From contig FR902893.1 in assembly GCA_000438155.1 (NCBI GenBank), positions 1 to 39,523 on the forward strand: a DNA stretch of 39,523 bases, read 5' to 3'. The stretch comes from Firmicutes bacterium CAG:95 (GTDB lineage: Bacteria > Bacillota > Clostridia > Lachnospirales > Lachnospiraceae). Under the pieces are notes generated by a model. It was not told the DNA's origin. It was given only the letters and a program-made list of their open reading frames with translations, and ran no database searches. Each line of letters opens with the position of its first letter. The stretch's first letter is position 1. This document shows positions 16,355-23,643 of this stretch, in pieces. Made by a program: the position numbers and the translations under genes.

Positions 16355-16398
16355 TAATGGTGTAACGGAAAAACTTAAGAAGAAAGGAGTTTGAGACT

Positions 16399-16707
16399 AT
16401 GACAGAGATTCATTTGACAGCAGAGAATTTTGAGAAGGAAGTATTACAGTCCGAAATTCCTGTTTTAGTAGATTTTTATGCAGAATGGTGCGGTCCATGT
16501 AAGATGCTTTCACCTGTAATTGATGAGATTGCGAAGGAATATGAGGGAAAGGCTAAGATCTGCAGGGTAAATGTGGATGATGAAATGGAGCTTGCACAGC
16601 AGTACCGCGTGATGAGTGTGCCTACCGTACTGGTATTTAAGAATGGACAGGTATCCGGAACCTCGATTGGCTATGTCGGCAAAGAGAAGCTTACGGAGAT
16701 GCTGTAA
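16399..16707 (+). CDS. trxA: Thioredoxin
   Basis: A 102-residue cytoplasmic disulfide reductase. The active site is FYAEWCGPCKM with Cys31 and Cys34. The cis-proline loop MSVPTVLVFKNG and the buried Asp in VLVDFYAEW are present, and the length is typical of TrxA. It has no signal peptide. AAAGGAG (16383-16389) precedes the ATG by nine bases. A thioredoxin reductase gene is not nearby. It may supply reducing power generally; a link to the CXXC/ferredoxin pair about 9 kb away is not shown by the sequence. Confidence 0.96.
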   Translation: MTEIHLTAENFEKEVLQSEIPVLVDFYAEWCGPCKMLSPVIDEIAKEYEGKAKICRVNVDDEMELAQQYRVMSVPTVLVFKNGQVSGTSIGYVGKEKLTEML

Positions 16708-16733
16708 ATATTCGGCTGATCATTGGAAAATAC

Positions 16734-16762
16734 TTGATAATCTTTTGCGTTATTGATAGGAT
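16734..16762 (+). promoter_or_regulatory. Possible promoter for the DUF4430-ECF pair
   Basis: TTGATA (16734-16739), 17-base spacer, TAGGAT (16757-16762). The -10 is imperfect. The leader to the ATG at 16805 is only about 35 bases, too short for a cobalamin or thiamine riboswitch, and I saw none. Confidence 0.4.
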
Positions 16763-16804
16763 GAGAATCCGGTAGACGAATGAATCGATCGAAGGAGAAC
16801 GAAA

Positions 16805-17203
16805 ATGAGTAAGAAGAAAAAGATTACTCTGATCTCAGTATTTGTAGCGGTAGTGGCAGTGGCTGCGATTGTTGCCGTTGTACTGAATCAGAAAAGTACC
16901 ACAGCCGGAGTGAAGAATTTCAAGGTACAGATTGTATCAGAGAGAGATGGCTATGATCAGACTGCGGATTGTAAGTCAGATGCGGAATTTCTTGGAGAAT
17001 TCTTAAGAACCTTTGAAGGCTGTGAATATCAGGAGTCGGATTATGGCATTTATGTTACGGGTTTTGATGGTATGAAAGAAGATCTCGATAATCAGTACTG
17101 GTGGTGTATTTCCGTAAATGGAGAAGCAGCAGTGACCGGTGCGGATGAAATTCCTCTTCAGGATGGTGATACTTACAACTTTACCTTAAAGCAGGGATGG
17201 TAG
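16805..17203 (+). CDS. DUF4430 (transcobalamin-like) membrane-anchored protein
   Basis: A 132-residue exported protein. A basic start (SKKKK) and a hydrophobic helix (about residues 8-27) form an uncleaved anchor or signal peptide, with no lipobox cysteine. The remaining domain matches DUF4430, a fold related to the small beta domain of transcobalamin and intrinsic factor. The pattern is an acidic region, then NQYWWCISVNGEAAVTGADEIPLQDGDTY and a final FTLKQGW. Such domains often sit beside transporters. GAAGGAG (16791-16797) sets the start. It ends one base before the ECF S-component gene, so the two are coupled. I infer that it captures or presents the ligand of that transporter; the ligand itself is unknown. 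Confidence 0.85.
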   Translation: MSKKKKITLISVFVAVVAVAAIVAVVLNQKSTTAGVKNFKVQIVSERDGYDQTADCKSDAEFLGEFLRTFEGCEYQESDYGIYVTGFDGMKEDLDNQYWWCISVNGEAAVTGADEIPLQDGDTYNFTLKQGW

Positions 17204-17204
17204 G

Positions 17205-17711
17205 ATGAGCATACAGAGAATGACAAGGATAGCGCTTTTAAGTGCTATCCTTTATGTGTCTAAGGTGGTCTTGGAGTTCCTGCCGAACATTGAACTGGTA
17301 TCCTTACTGGTTATCCTGTATTCGCTGGTATTCGGCTGGGAAGCGATGCTGATTGTGACAGTTTTTAATCTGTTTGAGCTGATCCAGTGGGGCTTTGGTA
17401 CCTGGTGGTTTTCTTATCTTTATGTCTGGCCGCTGTTATGTGTGATTACGATGCTGCTGAAAAAGCTGATCAACGAAGAATTTCTGATCTGGGCAATTGT
17501 GTCCGGAAGCTTTGGACTGATCTTTGGATCACTGTTTGCATTGTTTTATCTGTTTGTGGATCCGAAGTATGCGCTTGCCTACTGGATCAGCGGACTGCCC
17601 TGGGATGTGGTGCATTGTATCGGGAATTTTGTGCTGATGCTGATGCTTGGAAAGCCGTTGTATAAGCTGTTAAAAATGCTGAATCAGAAGGTGTATCCTT
17701 CAACGGAATAG
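17205..17711 (+). CDS. ECF transporter S component, substrate unknown
   Basis: A 168-residue membrane protein with six hydrophobic helices, no charged domain outside the membrane, and the compact size of an ECF-type substrate-binding subunit. The N-terminal ALLSAILYVSKVVLEFLPNIELVSLLVILYSLVFGWEAML part follows the S-component pattern (helix 1 with small residues, then a loop, then FG-x-ALxV). It would need EcfA/EcfA'/EcfT from elsewhere, i.e. a group II ECF system. Coupling with DUF4430, a transcobalamin-like fold, hints at a corrinoid or vitamin-like substrate, but family-level sequence does not show it. A strong promoter for hipBA follows, so the unit ends here; no terminator is evident. 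Confidence 0.83.
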   Translation: MSIQRMTRIALLSAILYVSKVVLEFLPNIELVSLLVILYSLVFGWEAMLIVTVFNLFELIQWGFGTWWFSYLYVWPLLCVITMLLKKLINEEFLIWAIVSGSFGLIFGSLFALFYLFVDPKYALAYWISGLPWDVVHCIGNFVLMLMLGKPLYKLLKMLNQKVYPSTE

Positions 17712-17742
17712 GATCATTTTTGTTAAATATTACAAATTTGAT

Positions 17743-17772
17743 TTGACACGAAAACAGAATGTAGAATATAAT
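17743..17772 (+). promoter_or_regulatory. Consensus promoter of hipBA
   Basis: TTGACA (17743-17748), an 18-base spacer, then TATAAT (17767-17772). Both boxes are perfect. An unrepressed promoter this strong suits an autoregulated toxin-antitoxin operon. Confidence 0.85.
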
Positions 17773-17783
17773 TAATAAATAAA

Positions 17784-17870
17784 GTCGTACGACATATTTT
17801 TATATAACATTTAAGAAAATAAGTCGTACGGCTTTATTTTAAGACAAATTAGAAAAATAAGTCGTACGAC
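17784..17870 (+). promoter_or_regulatory. Three palindromic HipB-type operators
   Basis: GTCGTACGAC (17784-17793), GTCGTACGGC (17823-17832, one mismatch) and GTCGTACGAC (17861-17870). Starts are 39 and 38 bases apart. The first lies just after the expected transcription start and the last just before the hipB ribosome binding site. Each sits in an AT-rich setting, usually as AAGTCGTACG. The likely binder is the HTH protein encoded next, alone or with HipA. This is inferred from position and symmetry. Confidence 0.8.
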
Positions 17871-17889
17871 TAAATTAAAAGGGGAAGTT

Positions 17890-18102
17890 ATGAAGATTAC
17901 GGATTCAAAATCATTGGGACAATCGATCAGAGCGCGAAGAAAAGAATTGGGTTATACACAGAAATATCTTTCCGAGTATACAGGCTTAAGTATTACTTTC
18001 ATTTCACAGTTGGAGCGGGGAAAGCCGACAGCAGAAATAGAGAAAACCATACAGCTTATTCATATCCTTGGAATGGATCTGATGGTTGAAAAGCGGGGAT
18101 AA
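17890..18102 (+). CDS. HipB-like XRE-family antitoxin/repressor
   Basis: A 70-residue DNA-binding protein. A helix-turn-helix of the XRE type covers about residues 8-62: IRARRKELGYTQKYLSEYTGLSITFISQLERGKPTAEIEKTIQLIHILGM. It is shorter than E. coli HipB and has only a very short tail (DLMVEKRG) after the HTH. It likely represses its own promoter by binding the three upstream palindromes and neutralises the HipA-like kinase encoded four bases downstream. GGGGAAG just before the ATG is the ribosome binding site. Confidence 0.9.
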   Translation: MKITDSKSLGQSIRARRKELGYTQKYLSEYTGLSITFISQLERGKPTAEIEKTIQLIHILGMDLMVEKRG

Positions 18103-18106
18103 TGGC

Positions 18107-19396
18107 ATGGAATTAGAAAAGCTGAATGTGTTTATTGAAATCAATGGAGTAAATCAACTTGTAGGTAATATTTCGGGAATTTTGTCCGGAAATGCAGTTT
18201 TTACCTATACAGATGAATATATCAGTAATCCGGACAGCAGACCGATTTCCATTAGTCTGCCATTGGAAGAGAAATCATTTGATTCAAAGAGAACGAAAAA
18301 TTTTTTTGATGGCTTATTACCGGAAGGGTTTACAAGAACCTGCGTTGCACATTGGATGCATAAGGAAGAATCGGATTACATATCTATTTTGCATGGATTA
18401 GGAAGAGAATGTCTGGGTGCTATAAGAATTATGGGGACTCAGGATGAAGAAATACGTTCTGACTATCGCAGAATGACGCCTGACGAAGTGAAAAAACTGG
18501 CACAGGAGGGGGCAACAGAATCCGCGGAGCTTGTTACCAAAGCACATTTGTCATTGACAGGGGCTTCCGGTAAGGTTGGTCTCTATTATGATGTTAAAAA
18601 TGATGAATGGTATCTTCCACTGGGAAATGCACCAAGTACACATATTGTAAAGCAGAGCCATGTGAGACTGAAGAATATTGTTGCTAATGAGCAGTTATGT
18701 CTGCTTATGGCAAAAGAGCTTGGTATCGAAATTCCAGAGAGCTTTATTGTAAAAACAGATGGCAGAAACAGCGAGGATGTTCTTTTTGCAACAGGCAGAT
18801 ACGACCGAAAGTTTACCAGTCATCCCGGGAAGCTGAATGGTCTTTCCGTTCCGTATCGCCTGCATCAGGAGGATTTTTCCCAGGCACTTGGAATCCCTTC
18901 CTCTCAAAAATACGAGCAAAATGGAGGGAATTATTTAAGACGAATGTTTGCAATTCTGCAGAATTATTCAGCTTCACCGATGGAAGACCAGCTAAAGCTA
19001 TGGAAGATCTGTGTTTTTAACTATTTAATTGGAAATACGGATAACCATATCAAAAATCAATCCCTGTTATATAGTGAAGATTTAAAAAGGATACGTCTTG
19101 CACCTGCCTATGATATTGTCAGTACAATGATTTATGATAGTAGTACAGAAAATATGGCATTAGGGATCAATGGTATTTACAGGATAACAGATATTTCGAG
19201 AGAAGACTTCGAAAAAGAGGCAGTTCATGTAGGATTAGGTAAAAATTTTGCCATGCAGCACTTTGATGCAATGGTATCCGGATTTAAAGCTGCCATGGAG
19301 ACCGCTAGGGAATCTCTTGAAGCACAGGGATTTGAGGTGGGTTCTATTTGTCATGCAATCTGTGAAAAAGGTGGTATTCATCATTTCTATTTTTAA
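18107..19396 (+). CDS. HipA-like serine/threonine kinase toxin
   Basis: A 429-residue kinase of the HipA family; in E. coli HipA phosphorylates glutamyl-tRNA synthetase and triggers dormancy. An N-terminal coupling domain (about 1-105) includes FFDGLLPEG. The kinase part has the glycine loop SLTGASGKVGL (148-158), whose Ser149 corresponds to the autophosphorylated serine of E. coli HipA. Further motifs are THIVK (178-182), ANEQLCLLMAKELGI and RLHQEDFSQALG. The catalytic loop is NTDNHIKN (310-317) and the metal-binding region LAPAYDIVST (331-340). All key residues look intact, so it should be active. An in-frame TTG at 18086 overlaps hipB; the ATG at 18107 with GCGGGG upstream is preferred. 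A terminator at 19495 closes the operon. The region is more AT-rich than its surroundings, which fits horizontal gain. Confidence 0.93.
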   Translation: MELEKLNVFIEINGVNQLVGNISGILSGNAVFTYTDEYISNPDSRPISISLPLEEKSFDSKRTKNFFDGLLPEGFTRTCVAHWMHKEESDYISILHGLGRECLGAIRIMGTQDEEIRSDYRRMTPDEVKKLAQEGATESAELVTKAHLSLTGASGKVGLYYDVKNDEWYLPLGNAPSTHIVKQSHVRLKNIVANEQLCLLMAKELGIEIPESFIVKTDGRNSEDVLFATGRYDRKFTSHPGKLNGLSVPYRLHQEDFSQALGIPSSQKYEQNGGNYLRRMFAILQNYSASPMEDQLKLWKICVFNYLIGNTDNHIKNQSLLYSEDLKRIRLAPAYDIVSTMIYDSSTENMALGINGIYRITDISREDFEKEAVHVGLGKNFAMQHFDAMVSGFKAAMETARESLEAQGFEVGSICHAICEKGGIHHFYF

Positions 19397-19494
19397 GATC
19401 AGATCAATGGAAGGATAAGTATCCGAAATATGGAATTATTATAGAAGAACATCCCACGAAAGAGATGACAAAAGAATAGAATTTCTTTATAATT
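19397..19494 (+). other. Gap after hipA with a short open coding-like tail
   Basis: A frame different from that of hipA reads WKDKYPKYGIIIEEHPTKEM and ends at a TAG just before the terminator (about 19478). It has no start codon of its own and is under 30 codons. It may be the 3' remnant of a third gene of the operon or chance. I found nothing else here. Confidence 0.25.
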
Positions 19495-19525
19495 AAGAGA
19501 GGATTTCGTCCTCTCTTATTTATAT
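19495..19525 (+). terminator. Rho-independent terminator of hipBA
   Basis: AAGAGAGGA (19495-19503) pairs perfectly with TCCTCTCTT (19509-19517) around a TTTCG loop, followed by ATTTATATG. It is about 100 bases after the hipA stop. Confidence 0.75.
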
Positions 19526-19608
19526 GCTTTTATATGCTGATTTTCCTTTTGGGAGGGGTATAACAGGAGGAGAATTCCGATATTATGGACATGGGATGGA
19601 GAATGTAT

Positions 19609-20571
19609 ATGAAGATTGTGATATTGGAACGGAATAGTGTAGGGCTTGATATATCGGTGGAGGGCTTCAGCCGGTTTGGTGAAGTGATTACCTATCCGAA
19701 TACAGTGACCGAGGAGGAAGTGATCGAACGGATTGAGAATGCGGACGTTGTGGTTGGAAACAAGGCTCCGTTAACGGAAAAGACCCTGCAGGGGGCAAAG
19801 AATGTAAAGCTGATCTGCGAGTTTGCGACAGGCTATGACAACGTGGATCTTGCGTATTGCAGTAAGCACGGTATTAAGGTAGCGAACGTCCGTAATTATT
19901 CGACGGATGCGGTAGCGCAGCATACCTTTGCACTTTGCCTTTATGTGCTGGAAAAGCTTCGTCATTATGATGAATATGTGAAGTCCGGTGCGTATGCTTC
20001 CCAGAGCCGTTTTTCAAACTTTGATGAGTCTTTTTTTGAGCTGGCGGGAAAGACCTGGGGTATCATCGGCATGGGAAATATCGGACGCAAGGTTGCACAG
20101 ATTGCCAGTGCGTTTGGATGCCGTGTGATCTTTCATTCGGTGACCGGTAAGAGTACCTGTACGGATTATGAGCAGGTGGATTTCGATACCTTATTAAGGG
20201 AATCCGATGTTTTATCACTGCACTGTCCGTTAAGTGACCTTACCAGAAATCTGATTAATAAGGATGCACTTGCGAAGATGAAGAAATCGGCAATTCTGAT
20301 TAATGTGGCGAGAGGACCGGTTGTGAACGATCAGGATCTGCATGATGCGCTGGTAAACGGGGAAATTCAGGCAGCGGGCCTGGATGTCACAGGTACGGAG
20401 CCGATGAAGGTAAGTAATCCGTTAAGCAAGATTATGGACAGCAGGAAGCTGTTTATCACACCGCACCTTGCATGGGCGAGTGTGGAGGCCAGAAACCGCT
20501 GTGTGAGTGAAACCTGCAGGAATATTGAGGCGTTTATAAAGGGAGAGAGCAGAAACATTGTAAATGAATAA
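19609..20571 (+). CDS. D-isomer 2-hydroxyacid dehydrogenase
   Basis: A 320-residue cytoplasmic NAD-dependent oxidoreductase, similar in layout to glycerate/hydroxypyruvate reductases. The Rossmann motif is TWGIIGMGNIGRKVAQIA. Catalytic features are Arg in NVARGPVVN, the acidic residue region GLDVTGTEPM and His in ITPHLAWAS. It would reduce a 2-oxoacid to a D-2-hydroxyacid or the reverse; the substrate is not fixed by sequence. Two starts are possible. The ATG at 19585 follows AGGAGGAG at a 12-base distance. The ATG at 19609 follows GGAG at seven bases and gives the family-typical MKIVIL beginning, so it is preferred. Two glycosidase genes follow closely, suggesting a role in sugar or sugar-acid use. 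Confidence 0.9.
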   Translation: MKIVILERNSVGLDISVEGFSRFGEVITYPNTVTEEEVIERIENADVVVGNKAPLTEKTLQGAKNVKLICEFATGYDNVDLAYCSKHGIKVANVRNYSTDAVAQHTFALCLYVLEKLRHYDEYVKSGAYASQSRFSNFDESFFELAGKTWGIIGMGNIGRKVAQIASAFGCRVIFHSVTGKSTCTDYEQVDFDTLLRESDVLSLHCPLSDLTRNLINKDALAKMKKSAILINVARGPVVNDQDLHDALVNGEIQAAGLDVTGTEPMKVSNPLSKIMDSRKLFITPHLAWASVEARNRCVSETCRNIEAFIKGESRNIVNE

Positions 20572-20606
20572 ATAACGGAAGAGAATGACATAAGGAGGGT
20601 ATTGCA

Positions 20607-23600
20607 ATGGGTACAGGTAAGGATTTTGCTTTATGGAACAACGCACTGTCCGTAGAAGAGCGGCTGGATGCGGTTATTTCGGAATTGACATTGGGGGAAA
20701 AGCTTCATTGCCTGACAACCGGTATTCCGGATATTGACCGGCTGGGAATTAAGGCTTCCTTTGTGGGAGGTGAAGCGGCACATGGCATTCAGGCGCGTCA
20801 TGATCAGGCATTTGATGCAGGAGAGCCGGAGCCGACCACATCCTTTACGCAGCCGATCGGTATGAGCGGCAGCTTTGATACGGAGTTGATTCATGAATGT
20901 GGACGTGTGACAGGTGAGGAGGCAAGGGCATTATATAAGAGAAACAACGGGGGAAGTCTTTGCCGCTGGGCACCGACCATTGATATGGAGCGTGATCCGC
21001 GATGGGGCAGAACGGAAGAGGCCTATGGAGAGGATCCGTGCCTTACAGGAAAGATGGCATCTGCGTACATTCAGGGAATGAAAGGAGACGATCCTTTTTA
21101 TATCCGGTGTGCGGCAACCCTGAAGCACTTTTATGCGAATAATGTGGAGAAGGATCGTGTTTCGGTATCTTCCTCCATTGATGAAAGAAATAAGCATGAA
21201 TATTATCTGGAGCCGTTCCGCAAGGCAATTACAGAGGGCGGTGCAGAAGCCGTGATGACTTCTTATAATGAGATTAATGGTGTTCCTGCGGTGGTTAATC
21301 ATGAGGTACAGGATCTTTTAAAGGATGAGTGGAAGCTTCCAGGACATGTGGTCTGTGACGGTGGAGATTTCCAGCAGACGGTACAGTTTCATCATTATTT
21401 TGCCACACATGCCGAATCCCTTGCGTATGGTCTGAAGGCAGGAATTGATGCGTTCACGGATGATCCGGAGGTGGTATACCGGGCAGCGAAGGATGCTTAT
21501 GAGCAGGGGCTGATTACGGAGGAGGATATTGACCGTGCCCTGCGTAATTCATTCCGGACCAGGATACATCTTGGATTGTTTGATGGAAACGGGAATTGTC
21601 CCTACAGCAAAATGGGAGAAGAATATGTAAACAGCACCGAACATCAGGAGATCTGTCGTAAAATGGCAGAGGAGTCGGTGGTGCTGCTAAAGAATGAAGG
21701 GATTCTTCCGTGGGAAAAGGACGCAGAGAAGCCGGAGCTGCAGGATTCCGTTGGCAGGGACAAGCCTCAGACTAAAATGTCTGAGACAATTGCCGTAGTG
21801 GGACCGCTTGCAGATGTCTGGTACAAGGACTGGTATTCAGGAGTTCCTCCCTATGCGGTAACACCGGTAGAGGGAATCCGCAGGGAATTTCCGGAGGCAG
21901 AGGTGACCTGTCACAGTGGATTGTCAAAGCTTCAGTTATCCGTAGATGGAAAATATGTGGCACTGGATGCAGATAACCGCCTGTATCTGGGAGAAAAGGA
22001 ACAGGCAGAAACCTTCCTCTATACCGACTGGGGATGCGGAAATACGACCTTACAGGCGATGAGCAATGACCGCTTTGTGCTTTTGGAAGAGGGATCGTAT
22101 CTCATTACCGCTTCTTCGAAGGAGGCTTTTCACTGGTTTATCCGGGAGCAGTGGGATTTTCAGGAACAGCCGGATGGCTCTTACCTGTTAAACAGCTGGA
22201 ACGGACGGCAGGTGACGATAGATGCGGACGGCTATCTTGCGGTAATTAAAAATGGTGATGTGGCTGTTGGTGAGGGAGATGATGAGAAGCTTGGACTTGT
22301 TTCCCATGCCGTATCCGAAGGTGAGCCGGTGCGTTTCCGGATGGAGATTATCGAGGATGGTTCAAAAGAGGTACTGGGATTGATAGAAAAGGCAGGGAAA
22401 GCCATCGTTGTACTGGGGTCAAATCCGGTCATTAACAGTAAGGAGGAAATTGACCGTACGACACTTGCTCTTCCGCCTGCACAGCAACGGCTGGCAGATG
22501 AGGTGCTGGAAGTCAATCCGGATGCAGTCATTGTTCTGGTGACCAATTATCCGTATTCTATTGTGGAGCTTCAAAACAGGGCAAAGGCCATCGTGTACAC
22601 GGCATCCGGCTCGCAGGAGCTTGGAAACGGTATTGCGGCAGTATTGAGCGGACGGGTAAATCCGGCGGCACGCCTTCCCATGACCTGGTACCGGAAGGAT
22701 GAGGATCTGGCGGATATCAACGATTACGATATTATTAAGGGCAAACGGACCTATCAGTATTTTGACAGAAGGGTTCTGTATCCGTTTGGATATGGCCTGT
22801 CTTATACCGGCTTTGCATATGATGAGATGACGGTTGAGGATAAGCCGGATGAAATTCAGGTGAAGCTTTCCGTTACCAATACCGGTCATTGTGAAGGGGA
22901 TGAGGTCATCCAGCTTTATGTACATAAGATGGATTCCAGAGTGGTACGTCCGATCCGTACCCTGAAGGATTTTGTCCGGATTAAGAACGTCAGACCGGGC
23001 GAGACAAGGAAGGTAACACTTTGTGCGAAGAAGCAGGAGCTTCGGTATTATGATGTGATTTCCGGACAGATGCTTCTTGAGGATGGTGGATATCTGTTTG
23101 AGGTTGGAGCTTCATCTGTGGATATCCGGCAGATGAAGAAGCTGATTTTAGACGGACAGAAGGCCGGTGTGCGTGATCCGTTTGCGCTGACCGAAGCCAT
23201 CCGGTATGACGATTATACCAATTGCTTTATTCATAAGGGAACATCTGGACATGCAGAGCATGGAGAAACGTGTCTGATTCCGGGCAGGCCGGGAGAAGCA
23301 CCGGATGAGATACAGAAGCTTCCTGATGGAAAGGTAAGGGGCGAGCTCGTATACCGTGACTTTTTCTTTGAAAAACAGGCATCGAAATTCAAATTTACCG
23401 CCTGGGTTTTAGAGGAAGCAAGAATCCGTGTCCTGTCAGAGGACGAGAATCATAAAACCATACTGGTTGACCGGGTACTTCCTTTACCGGAAAAGAAGGG
23501 CTTCTGTTCTTATGAGGCAGCGCTGGAAGAGAAGATCCCGGAGCTTTCTACGGTAAAGACCATTATCATCCAGTTAGAAGGTAAAGTAAAATTGAAAGAG

Positions 23601-23618
23601 TTTCAATTTATTAAATAA
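20607..23618 (+). CDS. GH3 family glycoside hydrolase (beta-glucosidase/xylosidase type) with insertion
   Basis: A 1003-residue enzyme without a signal peptide, so it is likely cytoplasmic and acts on imported oligosaccharides. The GH3 N-terminal barrel covers about 15-330: RWAPTIDMERDPRWGRTEEAYGEDP split over 120-144, the Lys-His pair at 173-174, and the nucleophile Asp251 in HVVCDGGDF, where most relatives have SDW or SDC. The second GH3 domain begins near EESVVLLKNEGILPW (356-370). It is interrupted at about 445-590 by an insert with repeated short beta segments, then continues to the fibronectin-like domain (about 745-830). A further C-terminal domain of about 130 residues looks like a beta-sandwich, possibly carbohydrate-binding. 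The specificity could be beta-xylosidase or beta-glucosidase. AAGGAGGG near 20591-20598 sets the start. Confidence 0.9.
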   Translation: MGTGKDFALWNNALSVEERLDAVISELTLGEKLHCLTTGIPDIDRLGIKASFVGGEAAHGIQARHDQAFDAGEPEPTTSFTQPIGMSGSFDTELIHECGRVTGEEARALYKRNNGGSLCRWAPTIDMERDPRWGRTEEAYGEDPCLTGKMASAYIQGMKGDDPFYIRCAATLKHFYANNVEKDRVSVSSSIDERNKHEYYLEPFRKAITEGGAEAVMTSYNEINGVPAVVNHEVQDLLKDEWKLPGHVVCDGGDFQQTVQFHHYFATHAESLAYGLKAGIDAFTDDPEVVYRAAKDAYEQGLITEEDIDRALRNSFRTRIHLGLFDGNGNCPYSKMGEEYVNSTEHQEICRKMAEESVVLLKNEGILPWEKDAEKPELQDSVGRDKPQTKMSETIAVVGPLADVWYKDWYSGVPPYAVTPVEGIRREFPEAEVTCHSGLSKLQLSVDGKYVALDADNRLYLGEKEQAETFLYTDWGCGNTTLQAMSNDRFVLLEEGSYLITASSKEAFHWFIREQWDFQEQPDGSYLLNSWNGRQVTIDADGYLAVIKNGDVAVGEGDDEKLGLVSHAVSEGEPVRFRMEIIEDGSKEVLGLIEKAGKAIVVLGSNPVINSKEEIDRTTLALPPAQQRLADEVLEVNPDAVIVLVTNYPYSIVELQNRAKAIVYTASGSQELGNGIAAVLSGRVNPAARLPMTWYRKDEDLADINDYDIIKGKRTYQYFDRRVLYPFGYGLSYTGFAYDEMTVEDKPDEIQVKLSVTNTGHCEGDEVIQLYVHKMDSRVVRPIRTLKDFVRIKNVRPGETRKVTLCAKKQELRYYDVISGQMLLEDGGYLFEVGASSVDIRQMKKLILDGQKAGVRDPFALTEAIRYDDYTNCFIHKGTSGHAEHGETCLIPGRPGEAPDEIQKLPDGKVRGELVYRDFFFEKQASKFKFTAWVLEEARIRVLSEDENHKTILVDRVLPLPEKKGFCSYEAALEEKIPELSTVKTIIIQLEGKVKLKEFQFIK

Positions 23619-23643
23619 AGAACAACAGCAGGGGGATCATTGC

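Noticed and set aside
17784..17870. Three repeats of GTCGTACGAC as a CRISPR-like array
   Set aside because: The repeats are 10-bp palindromes with AT-rich, non-unique spacers, in front of a HipB gene; operators explain them better.
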